64,000 bases of DNA, from contig CM043945.1 in NCBI GenBank assembly GCA_014529385.2, positions 146,525,241 through 146,589,240 of the forward strand. The letters are read 5' to 3'. Origin of the DNA: Adiantum capillus-veneris. Its lineage: Eukaryota > Streptophyta > Polypodiopsida > Polypodiales > Pteridaceae. This document shows, one piece after another, positions 9,518 to 19,539 of the stretch; position 1 is the first letter of the stretch, and every line of letters begins with the position of its first letter. Position numbers and translations under genes: made by a program. The notes under the pieces are model-generated. The model ran no database searches. It was not told the origin of the DNA and saw nothing but the letters and a program-made list of their open reading frames with translations.

Positions 9518-9952
9518 TTATGAGAAGCATGAAGATTTGAATGATAAAGATTTACATGATAGTTTGGATGACAAAGATAAGCATGATGATTTGCATGATC
9601 AAGATGTGATTTCTCACAAGCATGATGAGTTGCGTAAAGATGATGTGATTGTTCACAAGGATGATGTGTTAGTGGATGCTTTTTCTAGCGAAGCTAACCT
9701 CGTTGCAGATTCGATCAATCACGAAGAACAGATCTTTGCTTTCGAGTCGAGGTCCAAAGAACCCCCACAAGACGATTCGATCATTCAGGAAAAACCGATC
9801 TTGGCTCTCGAGCCTAGGTCCAGAGAACCATCACATGAAGTATTATGTGTTCGCATGATTGATACGCACGCATTGTTCGAACGTTTCATTCGTGATCGTT
9901 TCCTGTATTTTAGTCAGCATCGTTATGTGATCCCTTTCCTAGGCATGACATA
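9518..9952 (+). pseudogene. RLA His/Asp-rich segment (inner copy, frameshifted from protease)
   Basis: In another frame than the protease, this encodes a run of short units rich in His, Asp, Leu and Lys (for example DKDKHDDLHDQDVISHKHDE), then VDAFSSEANLVADSINHEE and a segment with LALEPRSREPSHEVLC and FERFIRDRFLYFSQHRYV. In the outer copy (12385-12890) the same sequence is in frame with the protease, so it is a natural C-terminal extension of Gag-Pro. No family recognised. The His/Asp density could bind metal, but this is speculation. Confidence 0.65.
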
Positions 9953-10582
9953 TTGTATGTTGAGCACGTTTCTCTCATGGATGAGCACGAATGTATGCGG
10001 ATTGTTCATGAAAAGCTGAAAAGTATGTATGTAAGAAAGTCACATTCCATGTCTCTTCCTTGGCATGACACAGTTTCCAAACGAGCACATGAAAGTGTGA
10101 GCACCAAGCATGGGCATTTCCGTTGTGAATTGCCACAGTTGATTGCTCTAGATCATAAGCGAAAGATTCGATCTCATTGTTTGCATGTGTTTGATGAACG
10201 GGTTGTCACTCCGTCTCTATGTTCATCTACATTGCATACACAGTCTTTAGCGAAGACAAGATTTTTTCCACTCACTTTACATGGAATGGATATGTTCATG
10301 GTTTTGTGTTGGAAATGGTTTCAGGAATTTTTAGCCATGGAGATTCTTGAAGATGGAAGAAGCACGACTCTCCACGAAGTTGAAGCATCGAAGGAGCCAC
10401 AGAAGACTTTCTGTCGCTTTTGGCGCGGCCCAAAGAAGCAAGCGTTGCAAACCATTATGAAGTTCAAGTACCGCTTGAACCACACAGCAGAGTGGGCCGG
10501 CGAAGAGTCCCTTCCAGGATTCCGGATGCTATTGGCGATCTCCCTCGACGCCATACGGTTCGATACCAATACCTCACTTTGA
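9953..10582 (+). CDS. RLA conserved ORF of unknown function in the pol position
   Basis: 209 residues from MYVEHVSLMDEHECMRIV to DAIRFDTNTSL, ending with TGA at the very edge of the polypurine tract. The same protein sequence can be followed in the outer copy (12780-13406), where it is broken by stops. The first residues probably belong to the Gag-Pro extension, as they do in the outer copy. Visible features: KRKIRSHCLHVFDERVVTPS, a hydrophobic MFMVLCWKWF and a C-terminal EWAGEESLPGFRM. I see no reverse transcriptase, RNase H, integrase or chromodomain motif. It could be a decayed captured gene or a family-specific protein. Confidence 0.55.
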   Translation: MYVEHVSLMDEHECMRIVHEKLKSMYVRKSHSMSLPWHDTVSKRAHESVSTKHGHFRCELPQLIALDHKRKIRSHCLHVFDERVVTPSLCSSTLHTQSLAKTRFFPLTLHGMDMFMVLCWKWFQEFLAMEILEDGRSTTLHEVEASKEPQKTFCRFWRGPKKQALQTIMKFKYRLNHTAEWAGEESLPGFRMLLAISLDAIRFDTNTSL

Positions 10583-10593
10583 AAAGGAGGGGA
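10581..10593 (+). other. Polypurine tract (RLA-inner)
   Basis: GAAAAGGAGGGGA directly before the LTR start TGTCACG; the plus-strand primer site. Identical tract at 13407-13419. Confidence 0.93.
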
Positions 10594-11775
10594 TGTCACG
10601 TGACACATCCAACCCTGTGTGTCCGTGGACAAGCTACAGCATGATCAGGGTTTAGTCAGTCCAGTCAAGTCTAGATTAGAAGTGACCTAGCACTTTTGAG
10701 AGTCTATTCGTAGACCGTGCATGCCCAGTCACTTAGTGTAGATGCATATCCTCCGGTTGCACACAGCATGATCATCAGTATTCCCTTCAGAATCCATCAG
10801 ATTCAATCAAGGGAATTTTCCAGTGCATTTAGCCTATTTTTCCTATTTTTGGTTATTTTCACTTATTATTTTTAAGTGACTTTCCAACAAAAGTAGGTAG
10901 GGCAATTTTGCTAAGTTAATATATAAGCAAACCCAAGTTAGCACTTTCTGGCAGAAGAGGCAGTAGGAGCACATGCTCAACAGGCATCTTCTCAACACAA
11001 CCCCACAAGAACCCTTGGCGTTTGCAAATTCCACCATCCTCACGACACCTTCAAGCACCCCTAGCGTTTTCTGTTTCTAGCAGTTCCGGCATCATCAGCA
11101 ACTCCAGATCCCCAGCGTTTTGCATCCCTTGCATCATCGCCATCAATAGGCAGCCCTAGCGTTTCTTATTTTCAGCCAAGCTTGCACAAAAGGCCAGCAT
11201 TTTTACTAACGCTCAGCAAGCAGGTAGCGTTTTTTATTTTCAGCCAAAATGCAACAGAATAGGAAGCGTTTTCAGCATGCTTGATCAGTAGCAGATTCAA
11301 CCTAGATCCATTGCAGAAGAACCCCATTTTCAGCCATAAAACGCAGCCAAAACAGTCATTTTCAGCCACCCAAAACAGCCCAAAGATTTGCAGATTTTCA
11401 GCAGTTAAAAGACCACAGATTTCAGCCCTAAAGTCGTCGTCGTCATCGCTGTCATCGGCATAGTCCCAAGTTGCATCAGTCCATTGCATATGCATTGTAC
11501 CACTTTGTGCAATCAAAAAGTAGACCACTCTCGCCGACGAGAGTGGGGCCTTCAAAGGAGGGTTTTACAACGTCTCTGGTGTTGTATCTCTCTTCTCTCT
11601 CTCTCTCTCAGTCTCATACACTTACATGCACAGTGTCCATTCACTTTGTTTGCATCCATTGCATTCTCTCATTAACGGAAGGCTCTCCCTTCCATAAGAA
11701 CAAAAGGAACCTTGAGCACAGTTCGGAGCACTCATCTTGAGCAAAGTTCAAACATTCATTCCGCTGCACCTTACA
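10594..11775 (+). repeat. RLA-inner 3' LTR
   Basis: 1182 bp, TGTCACGTGACACATCC to CCTTACA, with TATA box 10920-10927 and hairpin 11525-11546. Followed directly by the ACCCA duplication rather than a primer site, which marks it as a 3' LTR. Confidence 0.94.
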
Positions 11776-11817
11776 ACCCAAGTTCCTCGTGAACTTAAGA
11801 ACCAAAGATCATAGTGT
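11776..11817 (+). other. RLA-outer leader, right part
   Basis: Begins with the right target duplication ACCCA and continues AGTTCCTCGTGAACTTAAG to the gag start at 11818. Confidence 0.85.
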
Positions 11818-12890
11818 ATGGTCGTCACCCGAAGCGGAATGGATACTTCGCATACAGCTGATGAGCATGAGAGAGGCGACGAAGAATTTTCCCCACCAGG
11901 AGATTTTTTCGACCCTCCCCCTTCGCCATCTACGCAACAAGTTGTACTAACTCCTATGGAGATGATGGTCAAGTCAATGATGGACATGATGATGGCACAA
12001 CAAGAAGCAACTCGCATTACTTTGGAACGCAATGAAAGAAATGCAATACAACAACAAGAAGCGAATCGAGTTGCGTTGGCACAACAAATCTCATCACGGA
12101 GGAGTGCCTTGATGTGTTGTTTGCAATTCAACAAGTTGCCTTCACTAGAAGATTTGTTGTTTCTCTCTCAGGATGTGATATGATTTTGAGCATTCGATGG
12201 TTTCGTGATGCTAACCCTCTCATTGATTGGGAGGCTAACACTTTCACTCTCAATGCCAAAAGTGATTCTCCCATTGTCGTTCATGGAGAGGACATTGTTC
12301 ATTCTCCATCTCTCATTGCTAATATGCAGGACAAGATTGAAAGGATTCAGGAGAAGGAGACTCTCTCAGTCTCTTTTTCTCCAAAGCATGACACACACGA
12401 TTTGCATGATTGTGAGCAACATGATGATTTGATTGACAATGATCAGCATGATGATTTGGATGATAAAGACAAGCATGATGATTTGCCTGATCACGATGTG
12501 ATTTCTCACAAGCATGATGAGTTGCATGAAGAAGGTGTGATTGTTCACAAGGATGATGTGTTAGTTGATGCTTTTTCTAGCGAAGCTAACCTCGTTGCAG
12601 ATTCGATCAATCACGAAGGATCGATCTTGGCTCTCGAGCCTAGATGCAAAGAACCCTCCCAGGAAGTATTATGTGTTCACATGATTGATACGCACGCATT
12701 GTTCGAGTGTTTCATTCGTGATCGTTTCCTGTATTTTAGTCAGCATCTTTATGTGATCCCTTTTCCTAGGCATGACATATTGTACGTTGAGCACGTTTCT
12801 CTCATGGATGAGCACGAATGTATGCGGATTTTTCATGAAAAGCTGAAATGTATGTATGTAAGAAAGTCACATTCCATGTCTCTTCCTTAG
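11818..12890 (+). pseudogene. RLA-outer gag-pro with internal deletion
   Basis: Codes for the same Gag start (MVVTRSGMDTSHTADEHERG) up to about residue 90 (ANRVALAQQ, near 12088), then jumps to the protease (ECLDVLFAIQQVAFTRRF, frame of 12114). About 1.3 kb is missing relative to the inner copy, including the gag core, knuckle and protease active site, and the junction changes frame. From 12114 the frame runs through CDMILSIRWF, the His/Asp-rich stretch and the first part of the unknown region to a stop at 12890. Non-functional. Confidence 0.85.
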
Positions 12891-13406
12891 CATGACACAG
12901 TTTCCGAACGAGCACATGAAAGTGTGAGCACCAAGCATGGGCATTTCCGTTGTGAATTGCCACAGTTGATTGCTCTAGATCATAAGCGAAAGATTCGATC
13001 TCATTCTTTGCATGTGTTTGATGAACGGGTTGTCACTCCGTCTCTATGTTCATCTACATTGCATACACAGTCTTTAGCGAAGACAAGATTTTTTCCACTC
13101 ACTTTACATGGAATGGGTATGTTCATGGTTTTGTGTTGGAAATAATTTCAGGAATTTTCAGCCATGGAGATTCTTGAAGAAGAAAGAAGCATGACTAAAG
13201 ACGAAGTTGAAGCATCCAAGGAGCCACAAAAGACTTTGTGTCGCTTTCAGCGCGGCCCAAGAAGCAAGCGTTGCAAACCTTTATGAGATTCAAGTACCGC
13301 ACGACCCACACATCAGAGTGGGCCGGCGAAGAGTCTCTTCCAGGATTCCGGATGCTATTGGCGATCTCCCTCGACGCCATACGCTTCAGTACCAGTACCT
13401 CACTTT
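12891..13406 (+). pseudogene. RLA-outer copy of the conserved unknown ORF, broken
   Basis: Matches 10072-10582 of the inner copy at protein level (KHGHFRCELPQLIALDHKRK, later EWAGEESLPGFRM) but is split by a stop after MSLP at 12890, a stop near 13142 and a frame change near 13250. Base-level similarity to the inner copy remains high throughout. Confidence 0.75.
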
Positions 13407-13419
13407 GAAAAGGAGGGGA
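13407..13419 (+). other. Polypurine tract (RLA-outer)
   Basis: GAAAAGGAGGGGA immediately before the 3' LTR. Confidence 0.92.
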
Positions 13420-14541
13420 TGTCACGTGACACATCCAACCCTATGTGTCCATGGACAAGCTACAGCATCATCAGGGTTCAGTCAGTCCAGTCAAGTCTAG
13501 ATTAGAAGTGATCTGGCACTTTTGTGAGTCTATTCGTAGACCGTGCATGCCCAGTTGCTTGGTATAGATGCATATCCTCTGGTTGCACACAGCATGATCA
13601 TCAGTATTCCCATCAGAATCCATTAGAATCAGTCAGGGAAATTTTCCAGTGCATTTAGCCTATTTTCCCTATTTTGACATTTTTCACATACTATTGTTAA
13701 GTGACTTTCCAACAAAAGTAGGTAGAGCAATTTTGCTAAGAAAATATATAAGCAAACCAAAGTTAGCACTAAATGGCAGAAGAGGCAGCAGGAGCTCCCC
13801 GCTCAAAAGGCACCTTCTCAGCAAGAACCCCTCAGCACCATCAAGTCCTTGGCGTTTTCCATCACATTCAGCCTAGCATTTGTGTCATCGCCCACAGTCC
13901 CCCTAACCCTAGCGTTTTCAGCTTTGCTCATCGCCAGAATATCCACAGACCCAGCGTTTTTCACTAACGCTACCAGCCCAGCCAGCGTTTTTCATTTTCA
14001 GCCATAAGCGAAGCCATTGTACCAGCATTTTCAGCATTCAAGACAGCAGCAGATTCAGCCCTAGATGCATGCAAGAGATCGTCATTTTCAGCCCTCAAAA
14101 ACGCAGCCAAAACAGCAGTTTCAGCCACCCAAAACAGTCCCAAATTTTCAGCCATAGCGTTTTTATGGACAGCAGATAGAAGGTCGCAGATTTCAGCCCT
14201 TAGGTCATCGTCGTCATCACCGACATAGTCACGAGTTGCATCAGTTTTCATGCATCATCATTGTACCACTTTGTGCAATCATAAGTAGACCACTCTCGCC
14301 GACGAGAGTGGGGCCTTTGGAGGAGGGTTTTACGACGTCTCTGGTGTCGTATCTCTCTTCTATCTATCTCTCAGTCTCATACACTTGCACGCACAGTGTC
14401 CATTCACTTTGTTTGTGATCATAGCACTTTCTCATTAAGAACGGAAGGCTCTACCTTCCATAAGAACAAAAGGAACCTTGAGCACAGTTCAGAGCACTCA
14501 TCTTGAGAAAAGCGCAAACATTCATTCCGCTGCACCTAACA
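13420..14541 (+). repeat. RLA-outer 3' LTR
   Basis: 1122 bp, TGTCACGTGACACATCC to CCTAACA; TATA box 13745-13752; hairpin 14290-14311. Ends CCTAACA like its partner 4536-5677, whereas the inner pair ends CCTTACA. Followed by the target duplication CAAGA (14542-14546). Confidence 0.94.
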
Positions 14542-14890
14542 CAAGATCTTTGAGGCAGATCGAAATGTTGAGAACATGGATGAAATGTACAAGAAAATTA
14601 AAGTTGCCTTGGAGAAGACTAATGCAAGCAGAAAAAGGCTGCTAATCGTCACCGTCGTGAATTGTTGTTATCACCTGGTGATTGGGTTCTGTTAAGGTTC
14701 GAAAAGGCAAGGTTAAAGAAGATGAAGGGCAAGGAACGGTTGTTTCCTAAGCTCAGCAAGAGCTTACTATGGGCCTTTTCAAGTGCTTGACAAGATCAGC
14801 AATGTGGCTTACAGGCTGAAATTGCCTGATGCGTGGAAGATTCATTGATGCATTTCATGTGAGTCCACTCAGGTTGGTTCCTGCCACATA
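14542..14890 (+). pseudogene. GYP1 integrase C-terminal fragment (right piece)
   Basis: In several frames: ALEKTNASRKR, then ELLLSPGDWVLL, KGKERLFPKLS, YYGPFQVLDKISNVAYRLKL and AFHVSPLRLVPAT. This is the well-known integrase C-terminal region (GDWVLL; GPF; YRLKLP; HVS.L) of Ty3/gypsy elements. At least two frameshifts. It joins the fragment ending at 4535 once the RLA-outer element is removed. Confidence 0.85.
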
Positions 14891-16299
14891 GGGGAAAAGA
14901 GAAACCAACCGTTGCGTCCAGGGCCTCTATCCCTCTGTCACGAGGACGTGGCAACTGTTAAATATGTCACGAGGACGTGGCAACTGCTAACCTTAGTTGT
15001 TGGTTTCTTTCCAATGATTTTTGTTTTCTTTTTGAGACCCTCTTTTTGAAGTTGCAAATGGTCGGCGGCCGATGTGAACGGTAGTTTCATTCGCCGCAGA
15101 CGGGAAGTTGATCGGCACTGGAATTCGTATAGTAAGAGGATGTCTAGGCTCAATTCAAGATCATGTAGGTCCCCCCCCGTCGCACTTAGCAAGTTGGTGG
15201 ATACTAGGAAGTGAACTCAATAAAGGCACAAAGTCAAGGTGAGGTTACCAAAAGAAAGTACCCAACAGTTGGGCCACATTGCATTTTTGGATGCAGTCCC
15301 AGTGGGGATAGATGGTCAGAAGACTAGTGGGAGCCCAACGGAAGCATCTCCTAAAAATTAGGGAACTGCTATTTTAGGCCATGAAATCTGTTCGTATCAT
15401 TACCTCCAGAATGACAAGGGAAACATTTTAGGACTGCGCTACAAAGTCAACTGGGCAACCAGTCGGGAGATTTTTATGCGACTAACCCCGAAACGGGAAA
15501 TTGCTTGTAAATATGCCAAGTGGACAATTTGATGCACTTTCCTCTTGCAGAAAAATGGGCACTGAATTTTAAGCTGAGAGGAGCTTCATTTGCAGCTTGC
15601 CACAGGATAAGAGCTATTGACTACAAGCTTTCCCTCTCATGTACAGTGTGGTGCAAGAAGTCACGTCCTGCACACCTCACACTCTGCTCTCTCTCTCTCT
15701 CTCTTCCCTCCCTACCTGCAGTAATGTGATGCCCCACAAGAGGGCTCTTCATTTGACTCATGTACAGCTGTGTGGTTATATGCGTTTTTGCTGAGGCAAG
15801 ATCCTCTCTAAGCAGGAACGGGAGTAGCTAACTGCTACTCCAAAAGCAGGCACTTGTGAGGGTGATAACGTCATCGTACAGGTGCATTTTCAGCGCTAGT
15901 TATGCACTGGATTTTGACTGTTTTTCAGCCATACGGACACCAGAACCATTGGGAACAGTGCCTCACTGATAGAGGACAGTTCGGGGACTGTTTAGGACTG
16001 AAAACAGGGCAAAAACGAGTATACGCTGAATTTATTGTTTTTGGGCAGAAATTAGAGGGTTTATACCAGTGGAAGTGAATTCCAGCAGCGGAATTGGTTT
16101 CAGGCAAGTTTTGGGGCTGTTATGCTGTCAAAATTTTGCCACAACTGGTGGTATCTAGCTGGATACAGGTAAAGAATTCCCAGGACCCTTCTTTGTAATC
16201 TACCCTCTTAAAGAATAAAGAAATACCAAAAGGGGCGCCAATTTTGGGGCCTGCAAGTTGTCGGCGTCTGCTCGGAGCATTCTAGCTTCCGAGCCGTGT
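14891..16299. other. Unassigned: probable GYP1 3' region and flanking DNA
   Basis: No convincing coding sequence. A 29-bp-period direct repeat sits at 14937-14957 and 14966-14986 (GTCACGAGGACGTGGCAACTG). A CT-rich tract (15690-15712) follows a non-coding stretch. The GYP1 3' LTR may start somewhere in 14990-15230, but I could not find a polypurine tract or a matching LTR to define it. Confidence 0.4.
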
Positions 16300-17186
16300 G
16301 TATGCTTTAGTGTTAAGTCCCGTCACAGGTTACCTTTGCACATTCTCTCTGTGTGTGTCTAAAGTAAAGAAGTTCGGGTGAAAGCCAAAGCCTACCGCCC
16401 CACGGGTCGGTTTCACCCTCTAGCTGCAAGGAACAGTACATGAACTCTGAAGCAAGCTGCCTCAAAGTCTGGTGGAGGGTCACCGAGAAAACGTGTGAAG
16501 TCGTAGGCAAAAAAGTCCCACCGACGACGAATGTCGAAGCTTGTCGGTCCACGAGGAACAGCTCCAAAGGGAGACGTCTGCACCAAAAGAGGGTATCGCA
16601 AGAAAGGATGTCCCTCTCTCGCCAAGCGACTTGTGGCAAAAGCGCTACCAAGAGATCTCCTAGCAGTCGAAGATGGTCCTGCCCATTGGGTCGGCTGCGG
16701 GGTAAGAGCAAGAGGAGATGTGGAAGCAAGGGGGCTAGCGGGAGGAGGAGCGGGGGGACGTGGAGCGGCAGAGGGAGAAGGGCGAGGTGGGGAGGAGGAG
16801 GAAGGAAGCGGGGGGGGAGGGGCTGTCGGAGGTGAGGCTGAGGTGGAGGGTGGAGCTGGGACCTCTTCCTGCTGAAGAGGGTCGAAACGGTTTCCGGTGG
16901 GAACCCACTGCTGCTGGCCTGAAGCCTAGGGACCACGCTAAGTCCAAGGCTAACATAGTGCCCTCTGTCCACGCCGACCACGAACCTGCTGCCAGCCCTC
17001 CTCTGCCCAAGCCCCAGGCTCAGAGGGTGGCTCTACCTGCGTACCCTGTGGCTCTCTCTGCTGCTGCTGGCAAGCACTTGGAGGCCGGGGCTGAGCCTGA
17101 GGTGAAGGTAAGGGTCTCCTCTGTGGACACGCCTTCGCAAGAAGGCCCATCTAACGACAAATAAAACACTGATTCGGGAGGCCCGA
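16300..17186 (-). pseudogene. Zinc-knuckle / Pro-rich part of a DUF4283-type (LINE ORF1-like) coding relic
   Basis: Read on the minus strand just below the solo LTR: CFICR, one stop, MGLLAKACPQRRP, which is a CCHC knuckle with a stop and His replaced by Leu; then a Gln/Pro-rich stretch and GWQQVRGRRGQRAL, a basic segment often seen after the knuckle in plant LINE ORF1 proteins. Further down (16740-16900) the frame becomes almost pure Pro/Leu/Ser low complexity, then 16413-16625 holds PRGPTSFDIRRRWDFFAYDF. The C-terminal part is not recognised. It continues the relic at 18540-19262 across the LTR. Confidence 0.55.
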
Positions 17187-18528
17187 TGTCACGTGACACA
17201 TCGAACCCTATGTGTCCGTGGACAAGCTACAGTATGATCAGGGTTCAGTCAATCAAGTCAGTCTAGAATAGGAAGTGATCTGGCACTTTTGTGAGTCTGT
17301 TCGCAGACCGTGCATGTCCATACACTTAGTGTAGATGCATATCCTCTGGTTACACACAGTATGATCATAAGCATTCCCATCAGAATCCTTCAGGGGAATT
17401 TTCCAGTGCATTTAGCCTATTTTCCCTATTTTTGACATTTTTCACTTATTATTTTTAAGTGACTTTTGTTGGAAAGTAGGTAGGGCAAATTGAGTAAGTT
17501 TGTATATAAGCAAACCTAGGCTAGCACTAAATGGCAGAAGAGGCAACAGGAGCCAAGCTCAGCAGGGAAGATCATAAGCATTCCCATCAGAATCCTTCAG
17601 GGGAATTTTCCAGTGCATTTAGCCTATTTTCCCTATTTTTGACATTTTTCACTTATTATTTTTAAGTGACTTTTGTTGGAAAGTAGGTAGGGCAAATTGA
17701 GTAAGTTTGTATATAAGCAAACCAAGGCTAGCACTAAATGGCAGAAGAGGCAACAGGAGCCAAGCTCAGCAGGCAACTTCTCAAGCAAGACCTTGGCGGT
17801 TCTCCCCTCCAAGCAAGACTCAACATCTAGCGTTTTCTTCATCAGCATCCACCATTTGCATCATCGCCAGCAAGTCCCAGCCCTTGGCGTTTTTGCATCG
17901 AGAGATCATTGCCACACACATTCAGCCCTAGCGTTTTCAACCAAGATCGCCATCCATTGTAGCTGGCGTTTTTCAGCCATAAAGCAACCGCAGATTCAGC
18001 CCAAAAGGATCATCAGTTTCAGCCCTTAAGAACCTGCAATTTCAGCCCTGAGAAAGTGCAGATTTTCAGCCTTAAAGACCAGAAGAATCAGCGTTTTTCC
18101 TAGCGTTTTCAAGCAGGCCAGATTTCAGCCCATAGCGTTTTTGGACAACAGATAAAAGATTGCAGATTTCAGCCCTTAGGTCGGTGTCATCATCCCCGTC
18201 GTCGTCGTCGACATAGCCTAGACTTGCATCAGCCCATGCATTCAGTTTGTACCAGATTGTGCAATCATAAGTAGACCACTCTCGCCGACGAGAGTGGGGC
18301 CTTCGGAGGAGGGTTTTACAACGTCTCTGGTGTCATATCTCTCTTCTCTCTCAATCTCTCAGTCTCATACATTTGCACGCATAGTGTCCATTCACTTTGT
18401 TTGTAATCATTGCACTCTCTCATAAGAACGGAAGGCTCTACCTTCCATAAGAACAAAAGGAACCTTGAGCACAGTTCGGAGCACTCATCTTGAGCAAAGT
18501 TCAAACATTCATTCCGCTGCACCTTACA
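17187..18528 (+). repeat. RLA solo LTR with perfect TSD CCCGA
   Basis: 1342 bp from TGTCACGTGACACATCG to CCTTACA, flanked by CCCGA at 17182-17186 and 18529-18533. No internal region: the product of LTR-LTR recombination. It is longer than the others because of a 207-bp tandem duplication (17363-17776) that doubles the TATA region. It carries an inverted 6-base core (TGTTGG for CCAACA) upstream of each TATA box. Hairpin 18276-18297. Confidence 0.94.
17363..17776 (+). repeat. 207-bp tandem duplication of the promoter region in the solo LTR
   Basis: Copy 1 17363-17569, copy 2 17570-17776, nearly identical; each begins GATCATAAGCATTCCCATC and ends with AAGCTCAGCAGG plus a base or two. Each contains TATATAAG (17503-17510 and 17710-17717). 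Other RLA LTRs have one copy. Near identity shows the duplication is recent relative to LTR divergence. Confidence 0.93.
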
Positions 18529-18539
18529 CCCGAATACTC

Positions 18540-19262
18540 CACGCTCTGACAGAACCAACCGCCACTCACCCTAGGTAGTAGGATAACCTTCGGGAGAGTG
18601 GGTGTCCCAAACCAGAACACATACAGTGGGAATGTCGGCCGCCTTGGTAGCTACAACAGCTGCCGTGCAAGGAGTCTCCAGGGCAGTCCCAATCTCCGAG
18701 CCTATCCTAGAAAGGAGCGGAAGGTACTCCCTTCTTAGGCGGGGGAAGCAGACTGAGATGGGCAGGTCTGCCTCCTCTACAAGAACGTCGGTAGCTAGGT
18801 CGAAACCATGGTGCCACTGTCAAAAGTGTGCCCGAACTGCTCGGATGGCCAGGGGGCTCATCGCAATGACCTTGGAGGCCATCTCGGGAGTCTCAAACTC
18901 TATCTGGTAGTAGCCACGCCCGAGAAACTGAACATCGAGAAATTTGCCCACCTCTGCTAAAAGGCGGGCCTGGAGGAGATCACGCACCTTCCCTCGGCTA
19001 GGTCGGGTGCCGATGATCTTGCATAGAACAGAGGTGGCCTGAAGGTGCGGCAACCTCTGCCTCTAGGCTCGCTTACTCTGTCGACAAAAGAGCAAGTCAG
19101 ATCGTGGGTTTCGTGGGTCGGGCGAGGGGGCTTCCTCCGAGTCTCTCTTTGGCTGAGTAGAATCCTCCATCTGTGTCTGCTGCTACGATGACAACCAAGG
19201 ATGAGCGATTGAGAGGATGATGTGTCGAGGTCGAGAGGCGGCCCCCTGCCTTGAGCAAACAA
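18540..19262 (-). pseudogene. DUF4283 domain of a LINE ORF1-like / gag-like relic
   Basis: Minus-strand frames give LCKIIGTRPSRGKVRDLLQ, VGKFLDVQFLGRGYYQIEF and FETPEMASKVIAMSPLAIR (18820-19053), then FDLATDVLVEEADLPISVCF, PRLRREYLPLLSRIGSEIGT and DIPTVCVLVWD. This is the DUF4283 fold followed by the usual second half with a conserved Leu-Pro segment and IGS.IGT. Frameshifts around 18825 and 18960 and a stop near 18575 make it a pseudogene. The upstream part (to 19262) is in frame fragments. A solo LTR separates it from its zinc knuckle at 17170. In plants DUF4283 occurs mainly in LINE ORF1 and derived proteins. Confidence 0.7.
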
Positions 19263-19539
19263 GGGGCAAGGGATGAGGAGGTGGAATGGGGAAAAATGGG
19301 GCGCGGGGGCGAGGGGGGGGGAGGGGGGATAGGGGGGTTCGAGGCATGTGCTGGCAGGCTACAAGGGCTTTCGGGAGGGGCAGCGCGTGACAGGGCTAGC
19401 GGGGTGCAAGGAAGCGAAAACAACACACAATGCAAGAGGGGTGGGAGGGGGGGCCGGGGGGGGGGAGATGGGGAGGGCAACCACGGCGATAGCGTGCGCA
19501 GGGAAGGCAGCGAGCAGCAGCGAGCGTCCTCTTCTCGAG
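19263..19539. other. G-rich / C-rich low-complexity DNA
   Basis: Long purine-skewed runs such as GGGGGGGGAGGGGGG near 19314 and 19449 on the plus strand. Both strands have long open frames, but only of Gly/Arg or Pro/Ser low complexity. Probably the 5' end of the DUF4283 relic or its junction with the copia element. Confidence 0.4.

Larger units (their letters stand above)
5970..11775 (+). mobile_element. RLA-inner: gag-pro LTR element nested in the leader of RLA-outer, TSD ACCCA
   Basis: LTRs 5970-7141 and 10594-11775; primer site 7143-7154; polypurine tract 10581-10593. The 5-bp duplication ACCCA occurs at 5965-5969 and 11776-11780, and joining the flanks restores the leader sequence seen uninterrupted within the inner copy at about 7541-7560. 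This proves insertion of the family into itself. The internal region (about 3.45 kb) encodes Gag, a zinc knuckle, an aspartic protease, a His/Asp-rich stretch and an unknown ORF ending at the polypurine tract, but no polymerase or integrase. Confidence 0.94.
4536..14541 (+). mobile_element. RLA-outer: non-autonomous gypsy-like LTR element, TSD CAAGA
   Basis: Bounded by LTRs 4536-5677 and 13420-14541, with perfect 5-bp target duplications CAAGA at 4531-4535 and 14542-14546. The primer binding site is 5679-5690 and the polypurine tract 13407-13419. The leader is interrupted by a second element of the same family at 5970-11775. With that removed the internal region is about 1.9 kb. Compared with the inner copy it lacks most of gag (a deletion corresponding to about 7876-9196). 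No reverse transcriptase, RNase H or integrase is present in either copy, so mobilisation would need proteins in trans. Confidence 0.93.

Noticed and set aside
14990..15530. GYP1 3' LTR
   Set aside because: TG-starting candidates exist, but with the 5' LTR outside the window and no clear polypurine tract I cannot define it.
16313..16981. 222-codon minus-strand frame rich in Pro and Leu
   Set aside because: Low-complexity translation of C-rich DNA; only the knuckle region above it resembles a protein family.
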